Below are positions 17,671 to 25,482 of a DNA stretch of 64,000 nt, in pieces. How positions within the stretch are numbered: the first letter of the stretch is position 1; every line of letters begins with the position of its first letter. The notes under the pieces were generated by a model, which was not told the DNA's origin, ran no database searches, and saw nothing but the letters and a program-made list of their open reading frames with translations. This DNA comes from Bryobacteraceae bacterium (lineage in GTDB: Bacteria; Acidobacteriota; Terriglobia; Bryobacterales; Bryobacteraceae): positions 34,977-98,976 of the forward strand of contig JAICJH010000019.1 of NCBI GenBank assembly GCA_025928545.1, given 5' to 3'. The position numbers and the translations under genes were made by a program.

Positions 17671-19356
17671 TTAGTTGGCTGGTGGATTCGGCAAGCGATC
17701 AGCCAGATACATCGGCTGCCAGTTGCCGCCACCACCTCCACGCAGGCCACTGCCACCCTGACGCGCGATATGGAAGGCCACCGCGTCGCCCGGTTTCAGT
17801 TTGGACTGAATACGGGTTACGTCGGCCGGCGTGTTGACCGCTTCGCGATTCACTTCGAGCAGGATGTCGCCCTTGGCAAGACCAATGCCATCCGCGAAGG
17901 AATTCGGTTCCACCGATTCGACTACGACGCTGCCGGTCCCGGTGTAACCAAGGCCCTGCTTCTCGGAAGCGCTCAGGGTGCCGATGCTGATGCCGAATTT
18001 CTGGACGCCTTCGGAGTTCTTCTCTCCGGGGGCTGCGGAAGAAACCATCGGCGTATCGCTGAAGGTCTTGGCACGGTCGGCTACGGTTATTTCTATCGTC
18101 TTCGGCGCCTTATCGCGCATGATGCCGAATTTCAGGATGCTGCCGATCGGACTGTCCGCCACCATATCGATCAGGTCCTGACCTTTGGCAATCTTCTTGC
18201 CGTCGATGGAGACGATCACGTCCTGAGGTTTAAGGCCAGCTTTCTCGGCCGGTCCGCCTTTGACCACTTCCTGAACGAAGACGCCCTGTTTCACGCCACC
18301 GTAAACATCGAGCAAGGCCGGTGTCCGGGTGGGATCTTCGTTGAAGGTGATGCCGATGGAACCGCGGGTCATCTTACCTTCTTTGATGATGGTGTTATAG
18401 ACCTTGACCGCCGTATTGCTGGGGAGGGCAAAGCCGATACCCTGATAACCGCCGCTTTCGCTGGCAATCATGGTGTTGATGCCGATGACTTCCCCATTCA
18501 CATTGAGGGGCGGGCCGCCGCTGTTGCCTGGATTGATGGCGGCATCGGTCTGGATGAAGTGCTGGAAGCTGTTGCGTGTGCGGGGGGCCGGGCCTTCGGT
18601 CGGCTCGGGCACGTCGCGGGAAAGGGCGCTGATAATACCGGCGGTCACGGTCGCCTGAAAGCCGAGCGGAGAACCGATGGCCACTGCCCAATCGCCGACC
18701 TGCATGGAATCGGAATTGCCGATCCTCGCGACGACGAGGTCCCGCTTATCGATCTTGATGACCGCCAGATCCGTTTCCGAATCCGTACCGATGACGCGGG
18801 CGGGATATTCGGTGTCGTCGTTGGTAAATTTGACGGTGATCTTGGTGGCTTTGTCGACGACGTGGTTATTGGTCAGGATGTAGCCGTTCTTGTCCACAAC
18901 GACGCCCGAACCCAGCGCGCGTGAGGGCATCTGTTCGCCACCAAATGGATTGATCTGTATTCCACCGCCGCCGCCTCCAAAGAAGCGCCGAAACTGATCT
19001 TCGAGGGAGTTACCGCCGTTGTCGCCTTCATCGCCGTTATCGGGGGTGGCTCGCCCTTGTCCGCCACGCCGACCGCCGCGATTGCTGGCCTGCGGGCTGG
19101 TGCGCGAACCGAATTCCACGGAAATGTTGACTACGGAAGGTTCGACTTTCTTGGCGATGGACGAGAAAGTACTCTGCATCTCGCTCTTCGAGGGGATGAC
19201 GAGCGGCGTCGCGTCGGGGGCTGCGCTGCCCTGGTCTTTCGCTGCCTTGACGCCGGTTTGAACCACGGTACCGATCAGGACTCCGAGCGCCAGAGTGAAA
19301 ACAATAACGGTGGACGTGAGGAACTTCTGGTTCCTTGCTTTGTCGTAAAAACTCAT
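17671..19356 (-). CDS. DegP/HtrA-family periplasmic serine protease with two PDZ domains
   Basis: 561 residues. An N-terminal membrane segment (residues 12-36) serves as signal anchor. The trypsin-like domain has the triad His165 (TNNHVVD), Asp196 (TDLAVI) and Ser279 (NPGNSGGP). A Gly-rich loop with FRRFFGGGGGG lies near 122-132, longer than usual. Two PDZ domains follow (GVKQGVFVQEVVKGGPAEKAG and VVVESVEPNSFADGIGLA). DegP-type proteases degrade or refold misfolded envelope proteins. Its ATG overlaps the TGA of the EamA gene (ATGA), placing it last in a four-gene run. Confidence 0.94.
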   Translation of the reverse strand: MSFYDKARNQKFLTSTVIVFTLALGVLIGTVVQTGVKAAKDQGSAAPDATPLVIPSKSEMQSTFSSIAKKVEPSVVNISVEFGSRTSPQASNRGGRRGGQGRATPDNGDEGDNGGNSLEDQFRRFFGGGGGGIQINPFGGEQMPSRALGSGVVVDKNGYILTNNHVVDKATKITVKFTNDDTEYPARVIGTDSETDLAVIKIDKRDLVVARIGNSDSMQVGDWAVAIGSPLGFQATVTAGIISALSRDVPEPTEGPAPRTRNSFQHFIQTDAAINPGNSGGPPLNVNGEVIGINTMIASESGGYQGIGFALPSNTAVKVYNTIIKEGKMTRGSIGITFNEDPTRTPALLDVYGGVKQGVFVQEVVKGGPAEKAGLKPQDVIVSIDGKKIAKGQDLIDMVADSPIGSILKFGIMRDKAPKTIEITVADRAKTFSDTPMVSSAAPGEKNSEGVQKFGISIGTLSASEKQGLGYTGTGSVVVESVEPNSFADGIGLAKGDILLEVNREAVNTPADVTRIQSKLKPGDAVAFHIARQGGSGLRGGGGGNWQPMYLADRLPNPPAN

Positions 19357-20243
19357 AAAGTTTGTGTCTCCGATTTGGTGCTTTTTAGTTCGACCAGCAG
19401 AACGCCTGCGAGGATGAGGCCAGCTCCCATTTTACCGCGATTCGATAACGCCTCTCCCGTCACCACATACGACGTGAGCCATGCCACCGCTGGTTCGAGC
19501 GCCAGGATCAGCGCCGCCCGTGTCGGCGTGGTGTATTGCTGGGCCCACGCCATGGTAGTGAACGCCAATGCCGTAGCGAGCAATCCGGTCGCCAGCAAAG
19601 CGGCTCCCAGAGCCGGGGTGGCATGGAATGTCACCGGACCAAAGGCGAGCGCCGACACAAACCCGAGTACGGCAGCCACCGCCATCTGGACGACGGCCAA
19701 AGTCTCAAAACCAAGCGCCTTTGAATAATGAGCCAGCACGACAAAATGAAAGGCAAACGTTACCGCGCACAGCAGGCTGAGAAAATCCCCCCTGGTCATG
19801 GTAAATCTTCCAGGAGGGAGCGTCATCAAAGCCATGCCGATTGAAGCGATGAGAACCCCGAGCAACTCGGACATTCGCGGTCTGCTCTTATAGACGAGCG
19901 AATTCACCAAAGGTACCATCGGGATGGATAAACCGGTCACGAAGGCCGACTTAGAGGGCGTAGTCAGCGACAATCCCTCGATCTGGAAGACAAAAGCGGC
20001 GAACAGGAGGCCTCCGATCAGCAGCCCTGGCGCAACGGCCGATCGGCGCATCCGGGTCCGGTAGAGGACGCCCAGAACGACGGCCGCAATGGAAAACCGG
20101 GCCGCCAGAAAGAGAAGCGGGGATATGTCGGCGAGGGCCGCCTTGATGACGACAAAAGTCGTGCCCCAGACGACGGCCAGACCGAGGAGCGCCCATTCGG
20201 CGCGGGCACGCAACCCTGGCGCGGCACCGGTGTGCGAAGACAA
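19353..20243 (-). CDS. EamA-family (DMT superfamily) transporter
   Basis: 296 residues with about ten hydrophobic segments in two EamA repeats. The N-terminal helix reads LGLAVVWGTTFVVIK and the second repeat has YTTPTRAALILALEPAVAWLTSY, both typical of the RhaT/EamA drug/metabolite transporter group. The start is a TTG five bases after the upstream stop; an internal Leu start is possible. Substrate unknown. It is inside the SEC-C / peptidase / EamA / DegP run. Confidence 0.9.
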   Translation of the reverse strand: MSSHTGAAPGLRARAEWALLGLAVVWGTTFVVIKAALADISPLLFLAARFSIAAVVLGVLYRTRMRRSAVAPGLLIGGLLFAAFVFQIEGLSLTTPSKSAFVTGLSIPMVPLVNSLVYKSRPRMSELLGVLIASIGMALMTLPPGRFTMTRGDFLSLLCAVTFAFHFVVLAHYSKALGFETLAVVQMAVAAVLGFVSALAFGPVTFHATPALGAALLATGLLATALAFTTMAWAQQYTTPTRAALILALEPAVAWLTSYVVTGEALSNRGKMGAGLILAGVLLVELKSTKSETQTL

Positions 20244-20248
20244 GGCGG

Positions 20249-21568
20249 TCAGGCTGTCTCACCCTGGACCGCAAGCAATGCGGCCGCGGTGAGGAGAGCC
20301 CGTTTTAAGCCTAAATCCCTGCCCGCGGGCCGGTACCACTCGGAAGTAGTATGGGCTCCGCCGCCATGACCGCCGGCACCGATGGAGACGGCCTGAATCC
20401 CCATTGACAGCGGGATGTTGGCATCGGTGGAAGCGCAGTCGGGCCGGGCGCGAATGCCGAGGTGCGCGTCCACGCCGCGTAAAGCAACCAGGAGGGGGGC
20501 GTCGTTATCCAGTTTGCCGCCGGGCCGACGTCCGATTTCGCGAATTTTCGCGCTGACTTTGCCCCCGATTGCCCGGGAGTTTTCAGTCTCCTCGGCCTGG
20601 ACTACGGCATCGTGAAGGGCAGCCGCCAGAGTGTCGATGCGCCGGTCGTCTTCCGAACGGATATCGATCTTGACTCGTGCGAGCGCGGGAATGGCATTGA
20701 TGCCGGAGCCGCCCTCGATCAGGCCGGCGTTGACGGAGACGCGCGGGACAGACTTCGGGTCGAGCGGAGTTCGATCCACAAAATCGGCCACCGCCCGGGT
20801 AAGAGCGTGCACCGGGTTGCCGGTGCCGAAATCGCTCCAGCTGTGCCCGCCGGGTCCGGCAAAGGTCACTTCGAAGCGACGACTGCCGAGGGCGTGGGTG
20901 GTGATGTGATCGAGGGAAGCGCCATCGAGCACCAGGAACGCGGCGATCTGGGCAACGAGCGACGGTTGCGCGCAGATGTGGCGAATCCCGCGAAGATTCC
21001 CTTCCCCTTCCTCCCCGGTGTTGGCAATCAGGAGGATGCGACGCCAGAGATTCTCTTCCGCGCCATATGGCGGCGCCTGGCTAATCGCGCGGGCTATGGC
21101 GAGCAGGGCGGCGAGACCGGCCCCATTATCGGAGACGCCCGGACCCAGCAGAATTCCTTCCGGATCAACCGTAATATCTTCTTTGATGCGCGGGGCAAGA
21201 ACGGTATCGAGATGGGCGGTGATCGCCACGAGAGCACCGGCGGGATGCGGATCAAGCGAGGCGAGCACGTTGCCTTCGCTATCGATGCCGGCGTGCCAGC
21301 CAAGGCCGCGGAATTGCGCGGCCATCCACTCGGCGCGCGCCATTTCGTGGAATGTGGGCGCGGGAATGCGGCAAAGCTGCGCGTGGATATCGTTCACCCA
21401 CTGCTTCTCCTTCGTAAAGTACTGGAGGGCCTCGCGGACACCGCGGCGGTCGGCAATGTCGCCGACGCTATTGGCCGCGCTGGGGGTCTGGGTCGCCACA
21501 GATTCAGTGTAGCGAGCGTAAGTATGGCGTACGGGCATGTCGGGATCAGTTTTTGCGGGCGCGCTCAT
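20249..21568 (-). CDS. M20-family metallopeptidase (peptidase T-like)
   Basis: 439 residues from the ATG at 21568, which shares a base with the stop of the SEC-C gene (TGATG). Metal-ligand motifs of the M20 family: ITAHLDT (first His/Asp), GPGVSDNGAG (bridging Asp), NTGEEGEGN (catalytic Glu and ligand Glu), and GGGAHTTSEW near the C-terminus (last His). The dimerisation domain lies between (RRFEVTFAGPGGHSWSDFG). Members are aminoacyl-peptidases or amidohydrolases; the substrate cannot be assigned. No signal peptide, so probably cytosolic. Confidence 0.9.
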   Translation of the reverse strand: MSAPAKTDPDMPVRHTYARYTESVATQTPSAANSVGDIADRRGVREALQYFTKEKQWVNDIHAQLCRIPAPTFHEMARAEWMAAQFRGLGWHAGIDSEGNVLASLDPHPAGALVAITAHLDTVLAPRIKEDITVDPEGILLGPGVSDNGAGLAALLAIARAISQAPPYGAEENLWRRILLIANTGEEGEGNLRGIRHICAQPSLVAQIAAFLVLDGASLDHITTHALGSRRFEVTFAGPGGHSWSDFGTGNPVHALTRAVADFVDRTPLDPKSVPRVSVNAGLIEGGSGINAIPALARVKIDIRSEDDRRIDTLAAALHDAVVQAEETENSRAIGGKVSAKIREIGRRPGGKLDNDAPLLVALRGVDAHLGIRARPDCASTDANIPLSMGIQAVSIGAGGHGGGAHTTSEWYRPAGRDLGLKRALLTAAALLAVQGETA

Positions 21569-22368
21569 CAGGCGGCTTGCGGCATGGGGGCTGCGTGGCG
21601 ACCGCAGCAACGCTTATATTTCTGTCCGGAGCCGCAGGCGCAGCGCGAATTGCGAGAAGGCTGGGTTTGTTTTGCAACGGGGGCGGGCGAGAGCGCCGGG
21701 GGCAGAACGGGATCGGCGAGCATAAAGTCGAGTCGCGCTTTGGCGAGTGTGGCATTCAGCCGCTTCTCGCGTTCGAAAATTCTTTCGTCGTGCGTTGCCC
21801 CTTCGTCAATGGCTTTCCTGATTGCACGGAAGTCGGCGACGACGCCGAGCCAGGAGAGATCGTCGCCGGCGTCGGATGTTTCGTGGCGCATGTGGCGCTC
21901 GGTCTGAAGCTTGCGCAGTTCGGAAGTGCAGCGGTGAAGGAGGCGATGACACTGGGCGCGGGCGCGATCCACGGAGGACTGGAGCCTGGCGGTGGCTTCG
22001 TTTTGCATGGGGTCCGGGATGGGGCGGTCAGCGGCTGGCTCGGCGCCGACTGCGTCGAGTTGGGCGCAGGTATCGACGAGGGCGGATTCGACATCCGCGC
22101 AACGGCGGAGACGCCACATGGCGCGACGGATCTCGTCGGCCAGATTGAGTTCGAGTTGCCCGACGGGGATGAGATCGCAGTTGAGAGTTTCGGTGAGCTC
22201 ATCGTAGGCCGATTCTTCACCGGGGCGGATGAAGTCTTTGGTGGCGAAGAGGCCGGATTTGAGCGCGTTTTTGGCGGAGGCGGCCTGGCCGGCTTCGGTG
22301 CGGGGTCCGGTGGAGAGTTGGGCGTTGGCTATGTTGGCGGCGATTTTTTCTGGCGACGGGGATGACAT
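21568..22368 (-). CDS. protein with N-terminal 'STGPRTEAGQ' domain and C-terminal SEC-C zinc motif
   Basis: 266 residues. The N-terminus (ANAQLSTGPRTEAGQAASAK, then NALKSGLFA) matches a short domain frequent in hypothetical proteins of Acidobacteria and Planctomycetes. The middle is helical and charged. The last 25 residues hold a SEC-C zinc motif (CACGSGQKYKRCCG), which in SecA binds zinc and contacts ribosome or SecB. The combination is unusual to me. First gene of the run leading to the DegP-type protease. Function unknown. Confidence 0.85.
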   Translation of the reverse strand: MSSPSPEKIAANIANAQLSTGPRTEAGQAASAKNALKSGLFATKDFIRPGEESAYDELTETLNCDLIPVGQLELNLADEIRRAMWRLRRCADVESALVDTCAQLDAVGAEPAADRPIPDPMQNEATARLQSSVDRARAQCHRLLHRCTSELRKLQTERHMRHETSDAGDDLSWLGVVADFRAIRKAIDEGATHDERIFEREKRLNATLAKARLDFMLADPVLPPALSPAPVAKQTQPSRNSRCACGSGQKYKRCCGRHAAPMPQAA

Positions 22369-22565
22369 TTGATCCTTTCGAGTTGTGGCGCGGTTTTGGC
22401 GGGCGGGAAGGCGCGCAACTGCTTCCCCGATTCGAGGATACGGGCGATGTCAATAGATATGGGGGATTTTGGAGGAGGGTTTGTTGAAAACAGGGGGAAT
22501 AAAAGTGCGATTTCGCCGTGATCGGCTTGCAGAACTTTTTGAAAAACGGGAAAATGCGGAATGGC

Positions 22566-22595
22566 CGCCGATAAACGCCGATGCACGCCGATTTT
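22566..22595. repeat. three phased 10-bp direct repeats
   Basis: CGCCGAT occurs at 22566, 22576 and 22586, exactly ten bases apart, in the 265-base divergent gap between the SEC-C gene and the beta-propeller gene. The rest of the gap shows no ORF that I can support. The ten-base phase puts the units on one helical face, so a protein-binding site is possible; a degraded dispersed repeat is the alternative. Confidence 0.5.
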
Positions 22596-22633
22596 GATTT
22601 TTGAATCAGGCAAAGCAGAAGGAGATACAGTTG

Positions 22634-24064
22634 ATGAGTAAACGTAACTACTGGCGCCGAGCGACTTCGGTTGTGGCGCTTCTCTGCGGTGCGACGTGCA
22701 TTTGCATCGCGGCTGACAGCGCGGGACACGACTGGCCACAGTTTGGCTGGGACGCAGCCAGTTCCGGCGCCTCTCCGGATCCGACGAGCATAACTGCAAC
22801 CAATGCCGGATCACTGGTGCGGCACCAGGTCGAATTGGCCGGCGTTGCCGATTCGTCCCCCATTTATCTGCACGATGTCATGGTGAAAGGCGCCAGGCAC
22901 GATGTCTTTTTCGTGTTAACCGCCTATGGCAAAACCATCGCGGTAGATGCAGAAAAGGCGGCAATCCTCTGGGAATATACACCTCCGCAGTACGACACCT
23001 GGAATACAACCGCGCAGCTGACTAACAGCACACCCGCCGCGGATCCGGATCGCCTGCACATTTATACGACCGCGCCCGATGGCATCATCCGTAAGCTGAC
23101 GGTGGCCGAGGGCAAAGAGGTATGGGCTACTCCGGTTACGCTGCTGCCCGCGCGCGAAAAAATGGACTCGCCTCTGCGGATATTCAAGGGCCATGTGGTG
23201 GCCGTCACGGGCGGATATATCGGCGACCGACCGCCTTATCAGGGGCACGTGGCAGTTCTCGACGCGAAAGACGGCAAGCTGCTGCATGTGTGGAACTCGC
23301 TATGCAGCGACCGCCCCGGCCTGCTGGCGCCGGATTCGTGCGCCGCTACTCAATCGGCAATATGGGGCCGGGCAGGCGCGGTGATTGACCCCGCTACGGG
23401 GAATATTTTTGTGGCCACCGGCAACGGTCCGTATGACGGTAAGACCAGTTGGGGCGATGCGCTGATCGAACTGGACCCGGACGCCACGAAGATGATCGGC
23501 AACTGGACGCCGACGAACAATGCGGAACTTCGGGCTCGCGATGTGGACATGGGTTCCGCTTCACCTGTGCTACTGGGTGGCGGGTATCTTGCGCAGGGAG
23601 GTAAGGATCGGTTGTTCCGGCTGATGAAGATCGCCTCGATCGCCGGTGCGTCTCCAAATCAAAACAATGATCCGGTGACGGTGCCGACGCCTTCAGGCGA
23701 TCGTCTGTTTACGGCGGCGGCGGTGTGGCATCACGGGGCCGATACCTGGATGTTTGCCGCTGACGCCGGCGGTACCGCGGCCTGGACCTTGAAAGATGGC
23801 AAACTTTCAGAGGTCTGGAAGAATGGCAACGGGGGTACGAGTCCGGTAGTTGCCGGGGGCTTGGTGTACGTTTATGACATTGCGGGCAAGCTACGAATTT
23901 ACGATGCTGAAAAGGGTCTGAAGGTGGCGGAGCTGGAATGCGGGCCCGGACACTGGAACAGTCCTATCGTCGTTGACGGAATGATCGCATTGCCTGAGGG
24001 GAATACCAGACGACAGGCACCGGCGACGGGTGTGCTCGATATATGGAGGTTGCCGGGGAAATAG
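22634..24064 (+). CDS. exported PQQ-type beta-propeller protein
   Basis: 476 residues from the ATG at 22634, preceded by AGAAGGAGAT (good ribosome-binding site). Signal peptide MSKRNYWRRATSVVALLCG to about IAADSAG. Propeller blades are seen as repeated VDAEKAAILWEYTPP, VLDAKDGKLLHVWN, VIDPATGNIFVATGNGPYDG, YDIAGKLRIYDAEKGLKVAE units of the PQQ-enzyme/YncE kind. The segment GDALIELDPD and WTPTNNAELRARDVDMGSASP resembles quinoprotein dehydrogenase-like proteins, but I see no vicinal-Cys pair or the typical PQQ-binding set, so enzymatic activity is unproven. It stands alone on the plus strand. Confidence 0.85.
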   Translation: MSKRNYWRRATSVVALLCGATCICIAADSAGHDWPQFGWDAASSGASPDPTSITATNAGSLVRHQVELAGVADSSPIYLHDVMVKGARHDVFFVLTAYGKTIAVDAEKAAILWEYTPPQYDTWNTTAQLTNSTPAADPDRLHIYTTAPDGIIRKLTVAEGKEVWATPVTLLPAREKMDSPLRIFKGHVVAVTGGYIGDRPPYQGHVAVLDAKDGKLLHVWNSLCSDRPGLLAPDSCAATQSAIWGRAGAVIDPATGNIFVATGNGPYDGKTSWGDALIELDPDATKMIGNWTPTNNAELRARDVDMGSASPVLLGGGYLAQGGKDRLFRLMKIASIAGASPNQNNDPVTVPTPSGDRLFTAAAVWHHGADTWMFAADAGGTAAWTLKDGKLSEVWKNGNGGTSPVVAGGLVYVYDIAGKLRIYDAEKGLKVAELECGPGHWNSPIVVDGMIALPEGNTRRQAPATGVLDIWRLPGK

Positions 24065-24158
24065 GGGACTATGTCGTGCGTGGGGCGAATTGAATCGGAT
24101 AGCGCGAGAAGGCCGACGAGATAGCCCAGACGTCATAATACGGTCTGAGACTTTAGTT

Positions 24159-24431
24159 ATGATCTGCAATGCCGAGGATCTCTCCCCTGACCAGCAGGCC
24201 GCTGTCGAAACGCTCCTGGGACGTCGCGTGCAGGCGGGGGAAGCGGTCAGCGTCCGTACTTTCGAGCCGGTCAGCGTTTCGCATCAGCGGAGACTCGAAA
24301 TTGCCGACGAGTTGAGGAAGTATTTTGCCGACGTAGACGCCAGCCGCAGGACGGCCCCGGAGGAACAAGCCGAAGAGATTATCACTGAAGCGATGCGAAG
24401 CGTTCGCCCCGGGTATCGTCCTCATCAGTGA
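24159..24431 (+). CDS. antitoxin of a PIN-type toxin-antitoxin locus (toxin broken)
   Basis: 90 residues from the ATG at 24159. Charged and helical; AVSVRTFEPVSVSHQRRLEIADELRKYFADVD suits the antitoxins that precede COG1569-type PIN toxins, many of which share this size and layout. Its TGA overlaps the GTG start of the toxin remnant (GTGA), the usual antitoxin-first order. The gene itself shows no disruption. Inferred role: neutralise the toxin and repress the operon. Confidence 0.65.
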   Translation: MICNAEDLSPDQQAAVETLLGRRVQAGEAVSVRTFEPVSVSHQRRLEIADELRKYFADVDASRRTAPEEQAEEIITEAMRSVRPGYRPHQ

Positions 24432-24816
24432 GAATTCTCCTCGACACCTCCATCCTCGTTCGAGGACATGGGAGTTCCAAAAGTCTGGCCCGCGACCTCC
24501 TGATAGGATCGTCGAGTCGAACCATATTCTGCTTCTGTCAAACGAGATGCTGTTCTAGTTGGCGAAGGTCCTGCGTTATCCTCACATGCTGGAACTCCAT
24601 GGCCTTTCGGAGAAACGCATTCACGATTTACGTTGCATCTTTGCGTGAGGCCGCTGAAATCGTGGTACCGGATCCCCTGTTGATCGCGCCGATACGCGAT
24701 GGACGTTCTCTGCACGAGGGATGGGGATTTCTTCAAACCCCCGACGGAGGAGTTCCTTCGCAAGGCCGGAATATTAGTTTTGGACGACTTTGCTCTGATT
24801 CAGCGCTTGCGCTCCT
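24428..24816 (+). pseudogene. frameshifted PIN-domain toxin remnant
   Basis: The PIN toxin is readable only across several frames. Frame one gives RILLDTSILVRGHG and LARDLL, with the first acidic site. From about 24508 another frame gives IVESNHILLLSNEMLF, then a TAG at 24556, then LAKVLRYPHMLELHGLSEKR. The first frame resumes with VASLREAAEIVVPDP and LLIAPIRD. A third frame from 24699 gives DVLCTRDGDFFKPPTEEFL and RKAGILVLDDFALIQRLRS. Between PIRD and DVLCTRD about 15 residues usual for the family are missing. At least three frame changes, one nonsense codon and a deletion make this inactive. Bases 24817-24958 after it hold nothing recognisable. Confidence 0.85.
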
Positions 24817-24958
24817 GCTCTGTACTGAGGCCGAGGTTCCGTGACACCGGCAAGATTTCTGGCTCATCCGTGTTCTTAGTGGGGAAACTGGATTTCTCGC
24901 ACGCAGGTGCAAGACCGAGACTTGTCTCAGAGGCTGCTTAACCTGATACGGCTTTGCA

Positions 24959-25139
24959 TTAATACGGGATTTTGACGATTAGATTTTGCCAATCGTTCGG
25001 GCGATCGTCTGCCCAGATCAGAATCAGAGCGTCAACCACATCGCGGATTGGCGCGCTTTGAGGAACTACGACCAGTATTCCCGGACTCGCGACTCGCGAT
25101 TCTCTTAAGGTCGTTGTCAGCCTGAAAACGGATGCTCAA
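24959..25139 (-). pseudogene. internally deleted DUF5615/Mut7-C PIN-like toxin remnant
   Basis: Starting at a TTG that overlaps the TGA of the DUF433 gene, the frame reads SIRFQADNDLK, the N-terminus typical of DUF5615 (PIN-like) proteins. After about 15 codons the other frame takes over with SPGILVVVPQSAP, then VDALILIWADDRPNDWQNLI and VKIPY at a TAA (24959-24961), which is the normal C-terminus of the family. The whole remnant is 181 bases, about half the usual gene, and not a multiple of three. The middle, with most of the catalytic acids, is gone. It was too short and broken to appear as an ORF. Confidence 0.75.
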
Positions 25140-25465
25140 TGCTTCGCCAGATCCGGAGCGGACACTTCACGTCGCGCCCGCTCCAGACGGGCGTACAGTT
25201 CAGGGCGGCTTTCGCTCAAAAGAGGGACAGAGCGCAGGATTTCCTCTTCGCCTTCGCGAATGTTGATATCAACTTCGTCGTCATGAGCGAGGTAGAACGT
25301 AATCGCACCGTAGACTTGCTCCAGGCTCAGGAAGGAGAAATTCTGGCGAATCGTCCCCGGCGAGTCGCCGGCCTTAAAGGAATACACAATGGAGTCCAGT
25401 GAGACACGTGTGCCGGCGATGTAGAATCCGCCGTTTCGCTGTTCGATGTACTCGCGTATCTGCAT
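25136..25465 (-). CDS. DUF433-family antitoxin-like protein
   Basis: 109 residues. The DUF433 core is visible: IAGTRVSLDSIVYSFKAGDS, then IRQNFSFLSLEQVYGAITFY, a winged-helix-like DNA-binding module. DUF433 proteins are the usual upstream partners of DUF5615 PIN-like proteins and are treated as antitoxins. Its TGA overlaps the TTG of the broken partner (TTGA). It lies 17 bases after the VWA gene at 25483-27348 on the same strand. Complete, so it may persist as an orphan repressor. Confidence 0.85.
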   Translation of the reverse strand: MQIREYIEQRNGGFYIAGTRVSLDSIVYSFKAGDSPGTIRQNFSFLSLEQVYGAITFYLAHDDEVDINIREGEEEILRSVPLLSESRPELYARLERARREVSAPDLAKH

Positions 25466-25482
25466 GGGGGAACTTGCAGCGG

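Noticed and set aside
17194..18924. 576-codon open frame on the plus strand
   Set aside because: Antisense to the DegP-type protease, whose catalytic triad and PDZ domains are clear on the minus strand.
20612..21907. 431-codon open frame on the plus strand
   Set aside because: Antisense to the M20 peptidase and SEC-C genes; no recognisable motif.
22566..22595. CRISPR-like repeat
   Set aside because: Units are only 10 bases and three in number with no spacers, and there are no cas genes.
24699..24941. Independent 80-residue gene
   Set aside because: Its first 39 residues are the C-terminus of the broken PIN toxin; the remainder is read-through without homology.
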